A stretch of DNA of 64,000 nucleotides from Cohnella lupini (GTDB lineage Bacteria; Bacillota; Bacilli; Paenibacillales; Paenibacillaceae): the NCBI RefSeq assembly GCF_003386205.1, contig NZ_QRDY01000001.1:744001-808000 (forward strand), in the 5' to 3' direction. Every line of letters begins with the position of its first letter. The first letter of the stretch is position 1. This document shows, piece after piece, positions 61,033-64,000 of this stretch. The position numbers and the translations under genes are program-made. The notes beneath the pieces are model-generated. The model was not told the DNA's origin. It worked only from the letters and a program-made list of their open reading frames with translations, and did not search any database.

Positions 61033-61149
61033 TTGTCTAGTCAAATTTATGCATTTGGAGAAGTTGTACGGAGATAACCGTTATATTAATGCCCGTTTTC
61101 CATCAACGATCGAATAGAACAACGTGGAGCAAGCGTTAATTTGTCTAGT
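61033..61149 (-). promoter_or_regulatory. Two candidate GntR-family sites upstream of the operon
   Basis: TTGTCTAGT occurs exactly at 61033-61041 and at 61141-61149, 108 bases apart, in the gap before the GntR gene. GTCTAGnC is part of known HutC-subfamily operators (TGGTCTAGACCA-like). Each is a single half-site with an imperfect partner. Binding is inferred. No convincing promoter boxes were found on the minus strand. Confidence 0.4.
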
Positions 61150-61227
61150 TCACTTGCGTGAAGGATGACGATACAAGGCACCTCTATGTTATTTTGATTC
61201 ATTGCATACAAATTCATGTAATAAATA

Positions 61228-61266
61228 AAGCGGCAGCCCAAGACTTAACGTCTAAGGCTGCCGCTT
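61228..61266. terminator. Terminator after the AI-2E-family gene
   Basis: AAGCGGCAGCC pairs with GGCTGCCGCTT with an inner AGAC/GTCT stem. The T-rich tail is on the minus strand (TTTATTT), matching the end of the gene at 61287. Confidence 0.85.
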
Positions 61267-61286
61267 ATGATTATAAGGATGATTTT

Positions 61287-62453
61287 TCACTCCGCCGATG
61301 GTTCTGCTTTCAAGGTTTCCGGAGGATCGTAGAGCCCCGTCCGTAGCTTAAACCATCGGAATAAATGAGTGGCAATGACTTTCAGAATGGCGTAGCCGGG
61401 AACGGCAAGGATAATGCCGATCATGCCGAATAAGTTACCGGCTGTAATAATGACGAAGATAATCGTGATCGGGTGGACGTGCATCGTCTTGCCCATGATT
61501 TGCGGAGATATGAACTTTCCTTCGATTAGCTGAACGATCGTCCAAATAACGAGCATCTTAAGAAGCATTACGGGTGACGTTACCATGGCTACGACTAATG
61601 CCGGCGTGATGGCGATAGCCGGGCCTAAGTAAGGAACGATGCTGGTACAGGCCGCGATAACCGCTAGAACGAGAGAATAGTCGAGTCCGATAATCAAATA
61701 ACCGATATAGAGGAGTCCGCCGATGCAGAAGCTGATGACGATCTGCCCGCGAATATAAGAGCTGATCTGATGATTCATCTCCATCATGACGCGGAACGAA
61801 CGATCTCTCAAGAAGGTGGGAACGAAGCTTAGCACGAAAGGAGACAGCTTCTTCCGGTCTTTCAGCAGGTAGAACAGGATGAAGGGAACGGTAATGATAG
61901 CGAGTACCGTTTCCGTGATTCTGCCTACGACGCTGCCGATTCCGGACCAAGCGTTGCTCATGAGCGACGAGGCCTTGCCCGAGAATTCTTGAACCAGCTT
62001 CTCGGAATCGATTCCAAGCGTGCTCTGCAGCTGATTGAAGTATTCGTTGCCGATTAGCTCCTCGAACTTTTGTTGGGCGCCTTGGCTATATGTAGGAAAC
62101 TGCACGATTAAACTCGTAATTTGCTCGCTGAGCAAAGGCACGACTTTCATTATGACTAAAGTGAGCACGGTGATGATAATTAAATAAAGAACGATAATGG
62201 AATACACCCGACGCACGTTGTAGCGGCTTTCCATGTACTCCACGATTGGATTAAGCAGGTAATAAGCGACACCCGTCAACAGAAAGGGGAGGAATACGGT
62301 CTCCAGAACGACGATGAAGGGGTGGAAGACGTAGGAGATCTTGTCCAGCACCAATATATTCAAGCTTAATAACAAAATGACTACAAGAAATAAGATAACC
62401 TTCTGGTTAAGCAGCATCCATTTTATCCGATCAGACCACTTGCGCGTTGGCAT
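61287..62453 (-). CDS. AI-2E family transporter (YdbI/PerM-like membrane protein)
   Basis: A 388-aa membrane protein with about seven or eight helices. Family signs are the start FLPFLLTGVAYYLLNPIVEYME, a soluble helical domain (about residues 115-195), YIRGQIVISFCIGGLLYIGYLIIGLDYSLVLAVIAACTSIVPYLGPAI and WTIVQLIEGKFISPQIMGKTMHVHPI. Members have been proposed as autoinducer-2 exporters or Na+/H+ antiporters; the role of this one is not known. It is a single gene with its own terminator, convergent with nothing nearby. Confidence 0.9.
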   Translation of the reverse strand: MPTRKWSDRIKWMLLNQKVILFLVVILLLSLNILVLDKISYVFHPFIVVLETVFLPFLLTGVAYYLLNPIVEYMESRYNVRRVYSIIVLYLIIITVLTLVIMKVVPLLSEQITSLIVQFPTYSQGAQQKFEELIGNEYFNQLQSTLGIDSEKLVQEFSGKASSLMSNAWSGIGSVVGRITETVLAIITVPFILFYLLKDRKKLSPFVLSFVPTFLRDRSFRVMMEMNHQISSYIRGQIVISFCIGGLLYIGYLIIGLDYSLVLAVIAACTSIVPYLGPAIAITPALVVAMVTSPVMLLKMLVIWTIVQLIEGKFISPQIMGKTMHVHPITIIFVIITAGNLFGMIGIILAVPGYAILKVIATHLFRWFKLRTGLYDPPETLKAEPSAE

Positions 62454-62656
62454 GAAACATCCTCCTTAGTTACTTCCTATTTTAACCGACTTCAATCCTC
62501 GAGAACAATGCTTCGGGCTCATCGCACGCCCAATTCCGATCATTGGTTCGCGGATGCGACAATTTATCCTCGAATACTCGCCCACCGTTTGACAAGCTTC
62601 TCGGAGTCTAGTGAGTACAATCTATTTATCCTAATCGTTGGGGGGATTTAATAGAG

Positions 62657-64000
62657 ATGTTCCGCGGAAAAAAGATCGCCATACTCGCACTCGTCCTTAT
62701 CTGTCTGTACCAGGGAATCGCCCAAGCCGGAAATCTCTCCTCTTATCAATGGAGCAGCAAGCCCTCGATGTCGCTAGCTTTCCCGGCTAAATATACCGAG
62801 GTGGAAGGCATATTAACCTTTCGGGGATCCAACGAACGAAGCTCGCCGTCTTACGGCACGGCCGATATGACAACCTTTCGTCCGAAAATCGCTTGGGAGA
62901 AGAAAACAAAGTCCAGCTCATGGGGCGGAGGCGCAGGCTGGACGGGTCAGCCCGCTATCGTCAAGTGGTCGCAGGAGGTTCTTCGGACAATGAACGTAAA
63001 AGCCGAATTTCGGAATAAGCCGGGATTTACGGAAGTAATCTACGCTTCCTTAGACGGGTACGTCTACTTCCTGGACTTGGAATCCGGCGAGGAAACGCGT
63101 AATCCGATCAAAGTAGGCAATCCGATTAAGGGCAGCGTATCGGTTGACGCGAGAGGTTATCCTCTTCTCTATGTGGGAGAAGGCATACCCGAGAACGGTA
63201 CGATCGGATTTAACTTGTACAGTCTCACGGACCAGAAGAGGCTGCTGCGGGTGAACGGAAAGGATAAGTTCGCTTATAGGAGCTGGGGAGCGTTCGATAG
63301 CTCGGCCATCTTTAACAGGCTGGACGATTCTCTCACGGTCGGCGGCGAGAACGGCGTGGTCTATAGGATCAAACTCAATACGGCGTTCAATCCAAGCAAG
63401 AAGACGCTTTCGATCGATCCGGTTATTAGCAAGTACCGCTATAAGATTAAAGGGAATAGCTATCAAGGAATCGAGAACTCCCTCGCGATATACGATAACC
63501 TTGCCTTTTTCGGGGACAATGGCGGCAGCTTGCAAGCCTTGAATCTGAAGACGAATACGCCGGAATGGACGCTTCCTCCGCTCGACGATACGGACGCTAC
63601 GATCGTAATCGAGACGGAAGGCGGAGTGCCGTACCTATACACCGGAACCGAGGTGGATAAGCAGGGGAGATCGGGAAGCTCGTACATCCGGAAGATCAAC
63701 GGATTGACGGGCAAGGTCGTCTGGCAGAATAAATACGCGAGCTTCTCGTTACTAGGTCCGCATCCTGTAAATGGAGGCTTATTGGCGACGCCGGTTATCG
63801 GCAAGAAAGAGATCGGCGAGCTCGTCGTCTTCACGATCGCGCGTTACGGAACATTCAGCGGCGGGTTAATGGTCGCCTTGAATAAGGAAACGGGACGAGA
63901 GGCGTGGAGACTGACGATGAAAAATTATGCTTGGTCGTCCCCTGTGGATGTCTACGATAATAACGGGAAAGCGTATCTGATCCAAGCCGATTCCGTTGGG
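62657..64000 (+). CDS. PQQ-like beta-propeller repeat protein, 5' part (runs off the window)
   Basis: The frame opens with an ATG at 62657 preceded by GGGGG 13 bases upstream and stays open to the right edge (448 codons seen). A signal peptide (KKIAILALVLICLYQGIAQA) leads the exported protein. Then come beta-propeller blades of the PQQ-binding-like type, such as VIYASLDGYVYFLDLESGEETRNPIKVG, AFFGDNGGSLQALNLKTNTPEWTLPP and LMVALNKETGREAWRLT. Each blade has the 'G-x-hAh(D/N)xxTGxxxW' pattern. No cofactor ligands are clear, so it may be a scaffold on the cell surface rather than a dehydrogenase. The 3' end is outside the window. Confidence 0.85.
   Translation, partial: MFRGKKIAILALVLICLYQGIAQAGNLSSYQWSSKPSMSLAFPAKYTEVEGILTFRGSNERSSPSYGTADMTTFRPKIAWEKKTKSSSWGGGAGWTGQPAIVKWSQEVLRTMNVKAEFRNKPGFTEVIYASLDGYVYFLDLESGEETRNPIKVGNPIKGSVSVDARGYPLLYVGEGIPENGTIGFNLYSLTDQKRLLRVNGKDKFAYRSWGAFDSSAIFNRLDDSLTVGGENGVVYRIKLNTAFNPSKKTLSIDPVISKYRYKIKGNSYQGIENSLAIYDNLAFFGDNGGSLQALNLKTNTPEWTLPPLDDTDATIVIETEGGVPYLYTGTEVDKQGRSGSSYIRKINGLTGKVVWQNKYASFSLLGPHPVNGGLLATPVIGKKEIGELVVFTIARYGTFSGGLMVALNKETGREAWRLTMKNYAWSSPVDVYDNNGKAYLIQADSVG

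Overview
The window looks like chromosomal DNA of a spore-forming, Gram-positive bacterium of the Paenibacillaceae (Paenibacillus or Cohnella type). This is inferred from gene content: a DesK/DesR/desaturase cold-membrane system, CsoR-CopZ-CopA copper resistance, YqkE- and YdjO-type small proteins, 'copper amine oxidase N-terminal' stalk proteins and strong GGAGG ribosome binding sites. GC content appears near 50 percent. No phage, insertion sequence, CRISPR array, rRNA or tRNA was recognised. The window reads as ordinary core and accessory chromosome with several decayed genes and two repeat arrays.

Left part (1-20 kb). The window opens in the 3' end of an allophanate hydrolase gene. A giant minus-strand gene for a protein of about 18 carboxypeptidase-regulatory-like repeats follows; it is split by a 1-bp frameshift near 4991-4994. 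Next come a regulator with two MerR-type DNA-binding domains and, divergent from it, a DinG/XPD-like helicase, then an FMN reductase. The molybdate locus has a broken modA, an apparently intact modB and a convergent HTH plus periplasmic-binding-domain regulator. An EmrB/QacA-type efflux pump, a glycerophosphodiesterase and a run of small proteins (YqkE, a four-Cys protein, a VanX-like lipoprotein, GlsB/YeaQ, GNAT, YdjO) follow. A 13-copy 51-bp repeat array lies at 18430-19085.

Middle (20-42 kb). A two-gene signalling unit encodes a receiver-kinase hybrid (394 aa) and a soluble 1905-aa hybrid kinase with about 11 HAMP-type units, GAF, kinase core and three receivers. A second, smaller array of 51/48-bp repeats follows, then an ABC exporter, an Lhr-type long helicase, a PH-domain protein, a YdjM-like membrane hydrolase, a stalk-domain protein interrupted by an in-frame TGA, a ring-cleaving dioxygenase and an SH3/glucosaminidase cell-wall enzyme. 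The desaturase gene with its DesK/DesR sensor pair closes this part; palindromic DesR-like sites lie ahead of the desaturase.

Right part (42-64 kb). A membrane PAS histidine kinase is followed by the copper cassette csoR-copZ, copA and a His-rich lipoprotein, with CsoR-like sites at two promoters. Then come a 35-aa acidic small protein on the other strand, an ABC exporter preceded by a 112-aa partner under a twin GTATAC operator, GNAT, AHSA1, an NlpC/P60 cell-wall hydrolase, and a MATE pump paired with a HAD phosphatase. A minus-strand operon (GntR regulator, glycerophosphodiesterase, two permeases, binding protein) probably imports and hydrolyses glycerophosphodiesters; it lacks its own ATPase. 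An AI-2E-family membrane protein and the 5' part of a PQQ-type beta-propeller gene close the window.

All calls come from reading the sequence and translations by eye; no database search was run.
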